Positions 1-6,569 of a stretch of DNA of 6,657 bases are shown here, in pieces. Position 1 is the stretch's first letter; each line of letters starts with the position of its first letter. This DNA comes from an uncultured Porphyromonadaceae bacterium (GTDB lineage: Bacteria; Bacteroidota; Bacteroidia; Bacteroidales; Muribaculaceae). Made by a program: the position numbers and the translations under genes. The stretch is from assembly GCA_900551515.1 (NCBI GenBank), contig URWH01000106.1:1-6657 (forward strand). Reading direction: 5' to 3'. A model generated the notes under the pieces. It saw only the letters and a program-made list of their open reading frames with translations. It had not been told where the DNA came from and searched no databases.

Positions 1-33
1 CGCACCTCTTTAGTGTATAAGGCGTTGCATCCT

Positions 34-2592
34 TTATTCCAGGCGGCTGATCACGTCGGCTATACGTCGGCCGAGCCCTATGGCATAGCCTTTTGAGATA
101 AACACTACGCGATTGAATGTGTCGGCAATGATAAGCAACGGATAATCGTTTTCCGAAACGCTAAACGTATTTGCAATCTGATCGCGGATTGAGTTGTCGA
201 TATCAGATCCGATGGTGACGCCCGCGGGCAGTTGCGGCATCCCCGACATGTCCACGCGGCCGATCGATCCCTCGCTGTCGTAAAGCAGGATCACCGGACG
301 TTGCCATGCCTGCAGGGCATCGGCTTCGGCGGCAAGGTCGCGCAGTGCGTGGTTCGACGGTTCGTGGTTGGGTTTCAACAGGCATAGCGCATAGTAGCCG
401 CGTCCCGTAGTCGACAGCAGCGACCGTGGCACGGTTGTACCCGTCGGCAGATAGCGGCTCTCGGAGTCGAATGTGCCGAGCACTTCGATACCCGACGGAT
501 CCTCGCGCACTTTCAGATTCAGCGTGTTGTCCCCTTCGTCAACGGTTATGATATCGACATGCGACATGACGCTGCCGTCGGCCATGCGTTGGCCCGTCAC
601 TATCATATATTGCCCGCAGTCGAGGGCTTCAGGCTTTGCGAACGACTGACTCAGCGGGATGAAGTCGGGATAGTTGAGCAACTGCGGACGCCCGTCGGCA
701 ATACGCGAGATCGTGAAATGCGAATAATATTTCGGATCAGCCACGGCGCGCGTCGGTTGGTAGTCGAACCGCAGTGTGCCTTGCCGTGTTCCCTGCTGAT
801 CCTGCTTGCTCTCGACCATTGCGGAGAATGTGGCGTCGTGCCATTTCCCGTCGGTATCTGCCCACTGCGTTTTCAGGGTCACAGGGTCGATGCGTGCCGC
901 GATGCCGAACGAGCGGGCGCCGGCCACGAAAAATATGTCGCGCGACAGAGCGGATGTCGTTTTGTCGCGCAGCACTGCCGCTGGACTCATGGTGGCCTGC
1001 GACGGATACCAGTCGAGTGTTGGTTTGATGCTGTCGGCTACATATTTCACCCATTTCTGTGGGTCGGCGGCGAATGCTCCGGCCTTTTCGTCGCTGAATT
1101 CACGGAGAAATATGCTGCGGAACGGCGTCAGCTCTTCTGCCGCTATGCGTGGCGAAAGGACATATTGCGCATAAAGCGGGCTTCCGGTGAATGGCGCACG
1201 GATATGATCAGCCAGCACTTCCGGCGTTATGTCGGTGAGGTCTTTTTCGCTGACCGACTCCAGCAGCATCACAGCGCGATCGAGAAGCTGCGGATCGACG
1301 CTGCGCAGGAATCCTGTGATCACGCCGTGGTTGCCACGCGATTTGCTCAGCACGCTCCATAGCCGCTGAGCTTCAATGCCGAGCGAGTCAGCAAAGCGGT
1401 CCGATGCATCGCGCGTGATGAATGTCGAGGTGTAGAGGTTGCGTATGGAGTCTTCGCGCTGCATGCGCAGGTCGTTATGTGCCCGCATCTCGGGGCTTAC
1501 CGTCACGTCGGCCGGACGCGGGAGGGGAGGGGTGATGTCGAAATCGGCCGACAGCGTTGTCGTCGGATCATATTCGAGCACGATTCGCTTATTCCGGTCG
1601 TCGCCGATTTTGCATTCGCTGAACCCGAAGCTGTTGCCGTCGGTTGCCCATACGAGCATATCGCCGAGCCCGGCCACTATCTGCGCTGTGCCGTTGCTGT
1701 CGGTGGCCTTTCTGACGAGCGGATAAAATTCGGCATAGTTGTAGATGCGAAACGACACTTCGGCGTCCGGCACCGGGCGTCCGGCTTTGTCGGTGACTTC
1801 TATGGTCAGCGTGTCGACGGGCGCATAGTTGGCGGTGACATTGATGTCGGTGTTGCCGTTCATGCGCGCAAGCACCTCTTCCGGACCGTCGTAGGTGTTG
1901 CCCGGCACTCGCGCGTGCATGAGCATGCCGCGGGCGGCAGGCGCGTTGAACCAGCCGAGATTCAGCACCGGCTCAGGCTCGCACGCTCCTAAGAAATACC
2001 AGCGGCCGTCGGCCCATGCTTCAACCCATGCGTGATTGTCGTCGGTGTGCGCCCAGCGCGGGGTGTAGACCTGTCGCGCGGGGATGCCCATGGCCCGGAG
2101 AGCTGCCACCGCAAATGTCGACTCTTCGCCGCATCGCCCGATGGCTGAGCTTACGGTCTGGAGCGGTGAGTGGGTGCGACCGTCCGATGGCTGATAGGTG
2201 GCTTTTTCGTGGCACCAGTGGTTGATCTCGAGGATGGCATCTTTCATCGAAAGCCCTTTGACGCGGTCGCGCAGTTCGGCATAAAAGGCCCGACGGTGGG
2301 CGTCGATGGCTTCGTTGTTGACTCTTAGCGGCAACACGAAATAGCGGAATTCACGCTCGGGAACCGTAGCCCCCCATGGCATCTCGTCGCGGGCCTGAAG
2401 GGCGGGCTTCACGGCATTTTCGATATAGAACTGGCGGCTGCGGTCGGCTTTGTCGGCCGGATTCATGCAGCCGTAGAGCGATTCGAGATACGTTTCGATG
2501 CGTCGGTCGCTCTCTGTCTCGGCAGTTGCGTTTTGACTGGTCGCAATGCTGCATAGCAGAACCGGCAGGATTGCTTTGACTATTTGTTTCAT
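34..2592 (-). CDS. Secreted transglutaminase-fold protein, 852 aa
   Basis: The protein starts with a signal peptide (basic MKQIVK, hydrophobic stretch to about residue 16, likely cleavage after ATA at 24), so it is exported. Residues about 115-210 form a transglutaminase/protease-like core (Transglut_core type): nucleophile Cys154 in RCGEES and His187 in DNHAWVEAW are present. The usual third-residue Asp after the final strand is replaced by Glu205 in the segment GACEPEP. Residues about 258-345 look like an Ig or carboxypeptidase-regulatory-like beta domain (GRPVPDAEVSF, DSNGTAQI). Residues about 515-590 resemble a second transglutaminase fold without its catalytic residues. The C-terminus, about 765-850, has a thioredoxin-like pattern (PVILLYDSEG, YPLLIIADTFNRVVFISKGY) but no CxxC; this is inference. 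Bacterial members are more often proteases or peptide-processing enzymes than cross-linkers, and the substrate is unknown. The start overlaps the cutC stop by ATGA, so it is the last visible gene of the fucosidase operon. Cys14 does not form a good lipobox. Confidence 0.9.
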   Translation of the reverse strand: MKQIVKAILPVLLCSIATSQNATAETESDRRIETYLESLYGCMNPADKADRSRQFYIENAVKPALQARDEMPWGATVPEREFRYFVLPLRVNNEAIDAHRRAFYAELRDRVKGLSMKDAILEINHWCHEKATYQPSDGRTHSPLQTVSSAIGRCGEESTFAVAALRAMGIPARQVYTPRWAHTDDNHAWVEAWADGRWYFLGACEPEPVLNLGWFNAPAARGMLMHARVPGNTYDGPEEVLARMNGNTDINVTANYAPVDTLTIEVTDKAGRPVPDAEVSFRIYNYAEFYPLVRKATDSNGTAQIVAGLGDMLVWATDGNSFGFSECKIGDDRNKRIVLEYDPTTTLSADFDITPPLPRPADVTVSPEMRAHNDLRMQREDSIRNLYTSTFITRDASDRFADSLGIEAQRLWSVLSKSRGNHGVITGFLRSVDPQLLDRAVMLLESVSEKDLTDITPEVLADHIRAPFTGSPLYAQYVLSPRIAAEELTPFRSIFLREFSDEKAGAFAADPQKWVKYVADSIKPTLDWYPSQATMSPAAVLRDKTTSALSRDIFFVAGARSFGIAARIDPVTLKTQWADTDGKWHDATFSAMVESKQDQQGTRQGTLRFDYQPTRAVADPKYYSHFTISRIADGRPQLLNYPDFIPLSQSFAKPEALDCGQYMIVTGQRMADGSVMSHVDIITVDEGDNTLNLKVREDPSGIEVLGTFDSESRYLPTGTTVPRSLLSTTGRGYYALCLLKPNHEPSNHALRDLAAEADALQAWQRPVILLYDSEGSIGRVDMSGMPQLPAGVTIGSDIDNSIRDQIANTFSVSENDYPLLIIADTFNRVVFISKGYAIGLGRRIADVISRLE

Positions 2593-3339
2593 GCTTTACT
2601 GATGTTGTGGATGATGGAGGCGAGGCGCGCTACGGTGTCGGCCGATGTCACCTGACGTGAATAGTCGTCGACGTCGTCACGGCCCATTGTGACTTTGCTG
2701 ATGCGGAATGCCATCTGCGATTCTGTCGTTGTCTTGGCCGATGCGTGGATCTCGCTGACGCCGGTAGCCCGGATCACTTCGGCTGCATTGTCGGGCGCCG
2801 GCCATTATGATGATTCGACTGCCGGCATGGCGTTGCAGCGAGCCGATGAGTTCGGCGCCGATGAGGGCCGAGCTGGCCTGACCGGATGTGAGCAGCCGGT
2901 CGCAGCCCAGGTCGATGATCTCTTCCAGCGAGCGCAGCGGGTTGCTGCACTGGTCGAAAGCACGGTGGAACGTGACGCTCAGCCCGTGGTCGCGGGCCAT
3001 CTCGATCAGGCGCCGGCACGTGCCGGTGGCTATTGTCCCGTCGGCGTTGAGGGCTCCGATCACCACACCGTTGGCTCCCGCTTCGGCGCTTTGGCGTATG
3101 TCGCGGAGCATCACCTGTGTCTCGGCATCACTATAGAGGAAATCGCCTTCGCGCGGACGGATCAGTACGTTCACTTCCGGCACTCCGACTGTCACGGCGG
3201 TCTCGATCATTCCGGCCGAGGGCGTCAGACCGCCTGCCGCAAGCGCGCTGCATAGCTCGATGCGGTCGGCTCCGCCCTGACGGGCCGCTACGACGCTCTC
3301 TATGTCGCCGCAGCATATTTCAACCAGCGGACACCTCAT
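2589..3339 (-). pseudogene. cutC: CutC family TIM-barrel protein, frameshifted
   Basis: The N-terminal 182 codons read as a CutC-family protein (PF03932): VEICC at 6-10, RIELCSAL at 26-33, IRPR at 60-63, GVVIGAL at 91-97, TFHRAFD at 123-129, LLTSGQ at 149-154 and IIIMAGA at 176-182. After that this frame turns into unrelated residues and stops at 2677. The conserved continuation (PDNAAEVIRATG, SEIHASAK, then about 45 residues) is present in another frame and ends at 2589. The break lies at about 2790-2802 in a GC-rich stretch. Inserting 11 nt there would restore both frames, supply the missing glycine-rich loop and give 253 residues, the usual family length. CutC was named for copper homeostasis, but its biochemical role is unsettled. 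It is cytoplasmic, with no signal peptide. It overlaps the fucosidase stop and the transglutaminase start, each by ATGA. It could be a true deletion or an assembly error. If real, the barrel loses its last strands and is probably inactive. Confidence 0.85.
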
Positions 3340-4649
3340 TTCATTATCAGTTGGATTACGTAGTCGGGGGCGTCGTCCGGGATCTTTCCCGTCACAAGGC
3401 GCGTGGTCTCTTTTCCGCCACGCGTGAATTTCACTTTTTCGCCGGTGGCATACACCCGTGCCGAGCGGATCTTTTTGTGGTTTACAGGCACGTCAATCTC
3501 CGTGGCTTCAGGATTTAGTATGTGGATGAACAGCGAATCGCCGCGTTGTGTGGCAACGCCCCATGGCTGTTCGGCGAAATCGGCGGCTGTCGTCGGACGT
3601 ATGGTCGGCCCATAGGTGTCCATCCATGTGCCGATATCGGCAAGACGGTCGAGGGCGGCCTGCGGAAGGCGTCCGTCGGGCTGAGGCCCGATGTTGAGGA
3701 GCAGGTTGGCTCCTTTTGCAGAAGTGCGAACAAGTGTACGGATAAGCTCGTTGCTGTCGAGATAGTCGGTGTCCTTCACCGTGTAGCCCCATGAATGGTT
3801 CATGGTCAGGCATGTTTCGAGCGGAAGGGCCGAAATATCCTGTCCCGACAGTCCGGCCGTGTTTTCGCCGGGCAGGTCGCGCTCGAAAATCTGGATATCT
3901 TCACCAGGGAACGGTGTCTGGTGATGATTGTTGCCTATGAGACATGAAGGCTGCAGACGGTGGATCAGGGCATACTGCTCGGGCAGTTGCCAGTCGAACG
4001 GCGTGGCGTCTTCGTCATGATCCCACCAGCCGTCAAACCAGATGGCTCCGATCGGGCCGTAGTCGGTGAGCAGCTCGGTGAGCTGTGCGTTCATGAATTT
4101 GTAGTATGTCGGCCAGTTGGCAAGCGTAGAGTCGCGGCCCGTTTCGTGACCCGTGCGGCCCTGCGGATAGTCGGGGCGTGTCCAGTCGAGATGTGAGTAG
4201 TAGAGATGCAGCCGCATGTCCTGCTTTTGGCACGCGTCCGACAGCTCGCGGAGTATGTCGCGGCCAAACGGCGTGGCATCCACGATGTTGTAGCCGGATT
4301 GCGAAGTGTTCCACATCGAGAACCCGTCGTGATGGCGCGTTGTGAAGCATACATAGCGCGCACCGGCTTTTTTGAAAGCCTCGACCCACTGGTCGGCATT
4401 GAATCCGGCGGGATAGAATCCGGATGCGGCTTTTGCATACTCCTGTGCATTGACGCCGCGGTTGAGATACCATTCATTTTGGCCGAACATGCTGTAGATG
4501 CCCCAGTGAATGAAGATGCCCAGGCCACTGTCGCGGAACTCCTGGCGGGCCTTGAGGTTGGCTTCGGTAGGCGTGTAGACCGCAGTTTCAGCCGATACGG
4601 CCGATATCGACAGGGCTAAGGTCAGGACTGACAATATTGTTTTTTTCAT
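3336..4649 (-). CDS. Secreted GH29 alpha-L-fucosidase
   Basis: This is a 437-residue glycoside hydrolase family 29 enzyme, which removes terminal alpha-L-fucose from glycans with retention of configuration. I place the start at 4649: MKKTILSV opens a clean signal peptide with cleavage after VSA at residue 20. A longer reading from 4688 would begin inside a stem-loop and put 13 residues in front of that signal. Family marks are FIHWG at 46-50, TTRHHDGFSMW at 103-113, YYSHLDW at 150-156 and IWFDGWWD at 203-210, where Asp206 is the expected nucleophile. ETCLTMNHSWGY at 278-289 is also characteristic. The acid/base Glu is not assigned; residues 256, 262 and 278 are candidates. A C-terminal beta domain covers about 355-437. 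There is no lipobox Cys, so it is predicted to be periplasmic or secreted. It is first in the operon, and its stop overlaps the cutC start (ATGA). Likely substrates are host mucin or milk-type fucosylated glycans, by analogy only. Confidence 0.95.
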   Translation of the reverse strand: MKKTILSVLTLALSISAVSAETAVYTPTEANLKARQEFRDSGLGIFIHWGIYSMFGQNEWYLNRGVNAQEYAKAASGFYPAGFNADQWVEAFKKAGARYVCFTTRHHDGFSMWNTSQSGYNIVDATPFGRDILRELSDACQKQDMRLHLYYSHLDWTRPDYPQGRTGHETGRDSTLANWPTYYKFMNAQLTELLTDYGPIGAIWFDGWWDHDEDATPFDWQLPEQYALIHRLQPSCLIGNNHHQTPFPGEDIQIFERDLPGENTAGLSGQDISALPLETCLTMNHSWGYTVKDTDYLDSNELIRTLVRTSAKGANLLLNIGPQPDGRLPQAALDRLADIGTWMDTYGPTIRPTTAADFAEQPWGVATQRGDSLFIHILNPEATEIDVPVNHKKIRSARVYATGEKVKFTRGGKETTRLVTGKIPDDAPDYVIQLIMK

Positions 4650-4674
4650 GTGATATAGGTGTTGGTAAAAGTGA

Positions 4675-4723
4675 AAGGAACTTCGCATTAAAATTGTGGA
4701 GCAATCTAATGTCGAAGTTCCTT
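4675..4723 (-). terminator. Long stem-loop between DUF3127 and fucosidase genes
   Basis: The arms 4675-4685 (AAGGAACTTCG) and 4713-4723 (CGAAGTTCCTT) pair perfectly over 11 bp. The stem continues with CATTA/TAATG (5 bp, one bulged T at 4712) and ATTG/CAAT (4 bp), closing on the loop TGGAG at 4697-4701. Read on the minus strand, the stem is followed by TCACTTTTACC, a modest U-rich tail, 64 nt after the DUF3127 stop. An intrinsic terminator for the DUF3127 transcript is the simplest reading. However, only 25 nt separate the hairpin from the fucosidase ATG, and I find no convincing promoter for the fucosidase. It may therefore be leaky or act as a leader attenuator or RNA-stability element for the operon. 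Confidence 0.65.
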
Positions 4724-4786
4724 CTGGAATTTCGTCTGTGGATTAGACCGGCGTGCGTGTCGTCAGCCGGATCTTTATTTATGGCG

Positions 4787-5164
4787 TCAGAATGGAATGT
4801 CTTCGTCGGACGACGACTGAGTGAACTGCGGACCCATCGGCGCGGGGGCACCACTTACTGTCGGAGGCATGCCCGGAACAGCGGCTGCAGCTGCTGCGCC
4901 CTCTTTTTCGGCTTTCCAGCCACGGATGCTCGTGAACCAGCGGCCGTTGTATTCGCGGCTCTCGATGTCGAAGCTCAGCTTGACTACTTCGCCTACGTTA
5001 AGCGGATACTGATCAGCGCGTTCTCCGAAAAAGTCGAAATGAACCTTGCGGGGATATGTTTCCATCGTTTCGAGCACATATTCGCGTTTCTTCCAGTTGT
5101 TGCCGCTTTTCGACACACCCGTCATTTCCGGGAGTGCGAGAATGATTTTACCTGTTATTTCCAT
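4787..5164 (-). CDS. DUF3127 protein with SSB-like acidic C-terminal tip
   Basis: The 125-residue product matches the DUF3127 family of Bacteroidota (MEITGKI at 1-7, WKKREYVLET at 24-33, VGEVVKLSFDIESREYNGRWF at 57-77). Residues 1-85 look like a small all-beta, OB-fold-like domain. They are followed by a flexible Ala/Pro/Gly linker (about 88-118) and the tip DEDIPF at 120-125. This layout of OB-like domain, low-complexity linker and acidic tip ending in I-P-F matches bacterial single-stranded DNA-binding protein, whose DDDIPF tail recruits repair and replication partners. A role at ssDNA is therefore a reasonable inference, but I know of no experimental proof for the family. The protein is cytoplasmic. 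It has its own strong promoter at 5220-5251 and an A-rich leader without Shine-Dalgarno, and a stem-loop follows it. It appears to be a stand-alone gene upstream of the fucosidase operon. Confidence 0.9.
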   Translation of the reverse strand: MEITGKIILALPEMTGVSKSGNNWKKREYVLETMETYPRKVHFDFFGERADQYPLNVGEVVKLSFDIESREYNGRWFTSIRGWKAEKEGAAAAAAVPGMPPTVSGAPAPMGPQFTQSSSDEDIPF

Positions 5165-5212
5165 TGCTGTGGATTTCTTTGTTTATCTTTTTGTTGATGT
5201 TTCGTTTAATTA

Positions 5213-5368
5213 TTAGCTACAAATATAGTGAAACACCCCGATTTCCGCAAATAAATATTCCCCTTTCTCAAAAATGTCGAAAACTAATCGAACCAACGCT
5301 GTCATTTCCCTCACAAAACTCATGCACGCCTCCGGCCTCGCGTAATTGAATTTTGAAGCGGGAGCCAT
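5213..5368 (-). CDS. Possible 51-aa small protein overlapping a promoter
   Basis: On the minus strand an ATG at 5368 opens 51 codons ending in TAA. The peptide begins MAPASKFNYARPEAC and ends GEYLFAEIGVFHYICS. It has no signal peptide, no clear membrane segment and no recognised domain. The last third of the ORF carries both boxes of the DUF3127 promoter: the TTTG and TATATTTG motifs encode part of the C-terminal residues. A second frame on the same strand is also open across about 40 codons without an ATG, which weakens the coding case. It may be a real small protein, or a by-product of a conserved promoter-bearing leader. I favour the second reading slightly. No promoter or ribosome site for it was recognised. 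Confidence 0.3.
   Translation of the reverse strand: MAPASKFNYARPEACMSFVREMTALVRLVFDIFEKGEYLFAEIGVFHYICS
5220..5251 (-). promoter_or_regulatory. Bacteroidetes primary-sigma promoter for the DUF3127 gene
   Basis: On the minus strand TTTG (5251-5248) is followed after exactly 20 nt by TATATTTG (5227-5220). This matches the Bacteroidetes sigma-ABfr consensus TTTG-N19/21-TAnnTTTG at all defined positions. Transcription would start roughly 7 nt downstream of the -7 box, leaving a leader of about 50 nt that is very A-rich (for example AAACAAAGAAATCC) before the ATG at 5164. That is usual for Bacteroidota genes lacking a Shine-Dalgarno sequence. Both boxes lie inside a small ORF on the same strand. 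Confidence 0.85.
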
Positions 5369-5402
5369 GTGTCCATATCTGTAAGCGCTTTAATCACTTT
5401 GC

Positions 5403-5440
5403 CTCACAAGTTTACAGGTTTATTGAGGGTGACTTGTGAG
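5403..5440. repeat. Inverted repeat downstream of DUF1810 gene
   Basis: CTCACAAGT (5403-5411) and ACTTGTGAG (5432-5440) are perfect 9-bp inverted arms around a 20-nt spacer, 21 nt past the DUF1810 stop. An alternative pairing extends the stem with GCCT/AGGC. No T-run follows on the minus strand, so it is at best a weak terminator. It could equally be an operator or an RNA-processing hairpin. Confidence 0.4.
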
Positions 5441-5460
5441 TCAGGCGGAAATGCTTCAAT

Positions 5461-5909
5461 TCATTCTGTTGCAGCAGCAATAAGGGTCAGTGTCCTTTGG
5501 TCGCGACGGCCGCGGAAGTATTTGTCGATCACGCGGGCGAAGATGTCGGCCGGCGCGACGGCGTCAAACAGGGTCATTGATGACCGGAGCTTCATGCTGT
5601 CGATTCCGCCAAACACCTCGCGGGCATCATCGGTAGGCAGAGCGAGATTCGCCTCCGATACCTCCCGCAGGCGAGGCCCCAGGATCGGATCCTCAAGATA
5701 AGCCGTCGCCTCGTCCCGACCCGATATTCCGTAATACTTTGAGTTGTATGAGTATCCCAACTGCTTCAGCTGCGGAAAGATATACCACATCCAGTGAGAG
5801 CGTTTCCTGCCCTCGGTAGCTCATTCAGCGCCGACTGATAAACGCCATCCTGCGCCTTGACGAACCGGCATAGCCCAAATTTATATTCTTCCATTTCGTT
5901 GTGCGTCAT
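5461..5909 (-). pseudogene. DUF1810 family protein, single-base frameshift
   Basis: The downstream part (109 codons from 5790) is clearly DUF1810 (PF08837): MWYIFPQLKQLG, YYGI, AYLEDPILGPRL, SSMTLFDAV, FARVIDKYFRGRRDQRTL. The missing N-terminus lies upstream in another frame: an ATG at 5909 (or 5894) reads MEEYKFGLCRFVKAQDGVYQ and then SALNEL. The two frames differ by one base near 5815, where the minus strand reads CTACCGAGGGC. Adding one G (CTACGCGAGGGC) gives ELREGRKRSHWMWYIFPQL, the normal family sequence, and a 149-residue product of normal length. The family is cytoplasmic and its function is not known to me. The gene could be truly inactivated, or the missing base could be a sequencing or assembly error. 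The ATG at 5790 alone would make an N-truncated protein lacking the first conserved block. No convincing promoter was seen upstream of it. Confidence 0.8.
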
Positions 5910-6145
5910 ATAGTGATTTAACCAATGTAAATATGTTTAGACAGTATGTGCAACCGGATAAATTCCGCGACTTATCGTCTACAGAATTGGGGATAATTTC
6001 CGAATCACCCAATATGTTTCAAAACATAATAAAGTCACTGCTGCATCTTCAGGTTTCCTACGACCATCAGCGACAGATGTGGTAAACCAGTCCACGTCTT
6101 TACATTACAAATGGTCGATGGGACTGTAAGACCAAATAAAACGCA
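5910..6145. other. AT-rich stretch without a supported gene
   Basis: No recognisable gene is seen here. On the plus strand an ATG at 5933 opens 50 codons to a TAA at 6083-6085 (MFRQYVQPDKF and onward, ending QRQMW). On the minus strand the codons from 6104 to 5982 are also open (containing DVDWFTTSVADGRRKPEDAA) but have no ATG start. Neither has a promoter, a homologue I recognise, or a codon pattern that sets it apart. Since both strands are open in the same place, at most one can be a gene. This may be eroded coding sequence like the adjacent pseudogene, or an intergenic region. Confidence 0.4.
6013..6028. repeat. 16-bp near-perfect palindrome, possible operator
   Basis: TATGTTT (6013-6019) and AAACATA (6022-6028) are perfect inverted arms separated by two bases (CA). 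The short spacer and AT-rich arms suit a dimeric repressor site better than a terminator. It lies between the divergent DUF1810 gene and the plus-strand pseudogene, about 104 nt from the DUF1810 start and 118 nt from the pseudogene start. No regulator gene is in the window, so the assignment is a guess. Confidence 0.3.
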
Positions 6146-6514
6146 ATGCGTATGAAATAATTTCTTTTTTTATTCGTCGCGCTATTTATAAGTGCCGTTA
6201 CCGCGTTAGCTGTTGATACAAGTTGTCGCGCTTAAGGCTCGAATAACGTCGCGACAATCAGTAACTCAATTCTCTTTGGTTCCACTGAACTAATTGATGA
6301 CAATCATTATGTATACGTGGAAGTAGAACTCACCCAACGAGCCGAACCGGGTACGGCTGTGGTTATAAACGTGTCAGACGATAACTGAGTAATCGCATAA
6401 GGAGTTGTGTTCATCCGTTAGGGAGCTACATCTGGTGATATATATGTGGACAGCCCTATGATAAAAGAGGGAGAAAAGTATTATCTATTCATTGCAAGTG
6501 CATCTTGCCAGTAA
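6146..6514 (+). pseudogene. Remains of a small secreted beta-rich protein gene
   Basis: One plus-strand frame from ATG 6146 to TAA 6512-6514 reads as a protein for 122 codons apart from five internal stops: TAA 6158, TAA 6233, TGA 6386, TAA 6398 and TAG 6419. After the first stop comes a textbook signal peptide core (FLFLFVALFISAVTALA) preceded by MRMK. Next are VDTSC and then strand-like stretches (HYVYVEVEL, GTAVVINVSDD, GVVFI, SGDIYVDSPMIKEGEKYYLFIASASCQ). This alternating hydrophobic pattern suggests a beta-sandwich of about 100 residues, perhaps with one disulfide between the cysteines near each end. No family was recognised. There are no indels, only stops, and most could come from one substitution (for example AAA to TAA at the second Lys of an MKK start). 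All three stop codons occur, so simple recoding of one stop does not explain it. Base composition is lower in G+C than in the operon, so the gene may be of different origin. Confidence 0.6.
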
Positions 6515-6569
6515 TAGAATTTTGTCTTTTCCGCAAAGAGTGCGTTAACGTTCTTTCGCACAGTACGAA

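Noticed and set aside
1..33. Start of a further operon gene after the transglutaminase-like gene
   Set aside because: The only ATG on the minus strand in this stretch is followed by a stop after six codons, so no gene can be supported before the window edge.
559..1362. 267-codon open frame on the plus strand
   Set aside because: It lies wholly antisense to the transglutaminase-like gene, has no recognisable domain, and is expected from the GC-rich codons of the real gene. The same applies to the plus-strand open frames at 1477-1992, 2689-3255 and 4206-4619.
2534..2592. Lipoprotein signal at Cys14 of the transglutaminase-like protein
   Set aside because: The residues before the Cys are VLL, not a proper lipobox with Gly, Ala or Ser at -1; an ordinary signal peptide cleaved after residue 24 fits better.
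4650..4688. Longer fucosidase start at 4688 adding 13 residues
   Set aside because: The extra codons overlap the stem-loop and would bury a clean signal peptide that begins at MKK; the start at 4649 is preferred.
4746..4773. Short inverted repeat CCGGC/GCCGG as a terminator of the DUF3127 gene
   Set aside because: Only 5 bp with a bulge before extension and no T-run after it; the much longer stem at 4675-4723 is the better candidate.
6176..6255. Repeated GTCGCG motifs (6176, 6225, 6248) as a repeat array
   Set aside because: Three short occurrences at unequal spacing inside the former coding frame; chance or codon use explains them.
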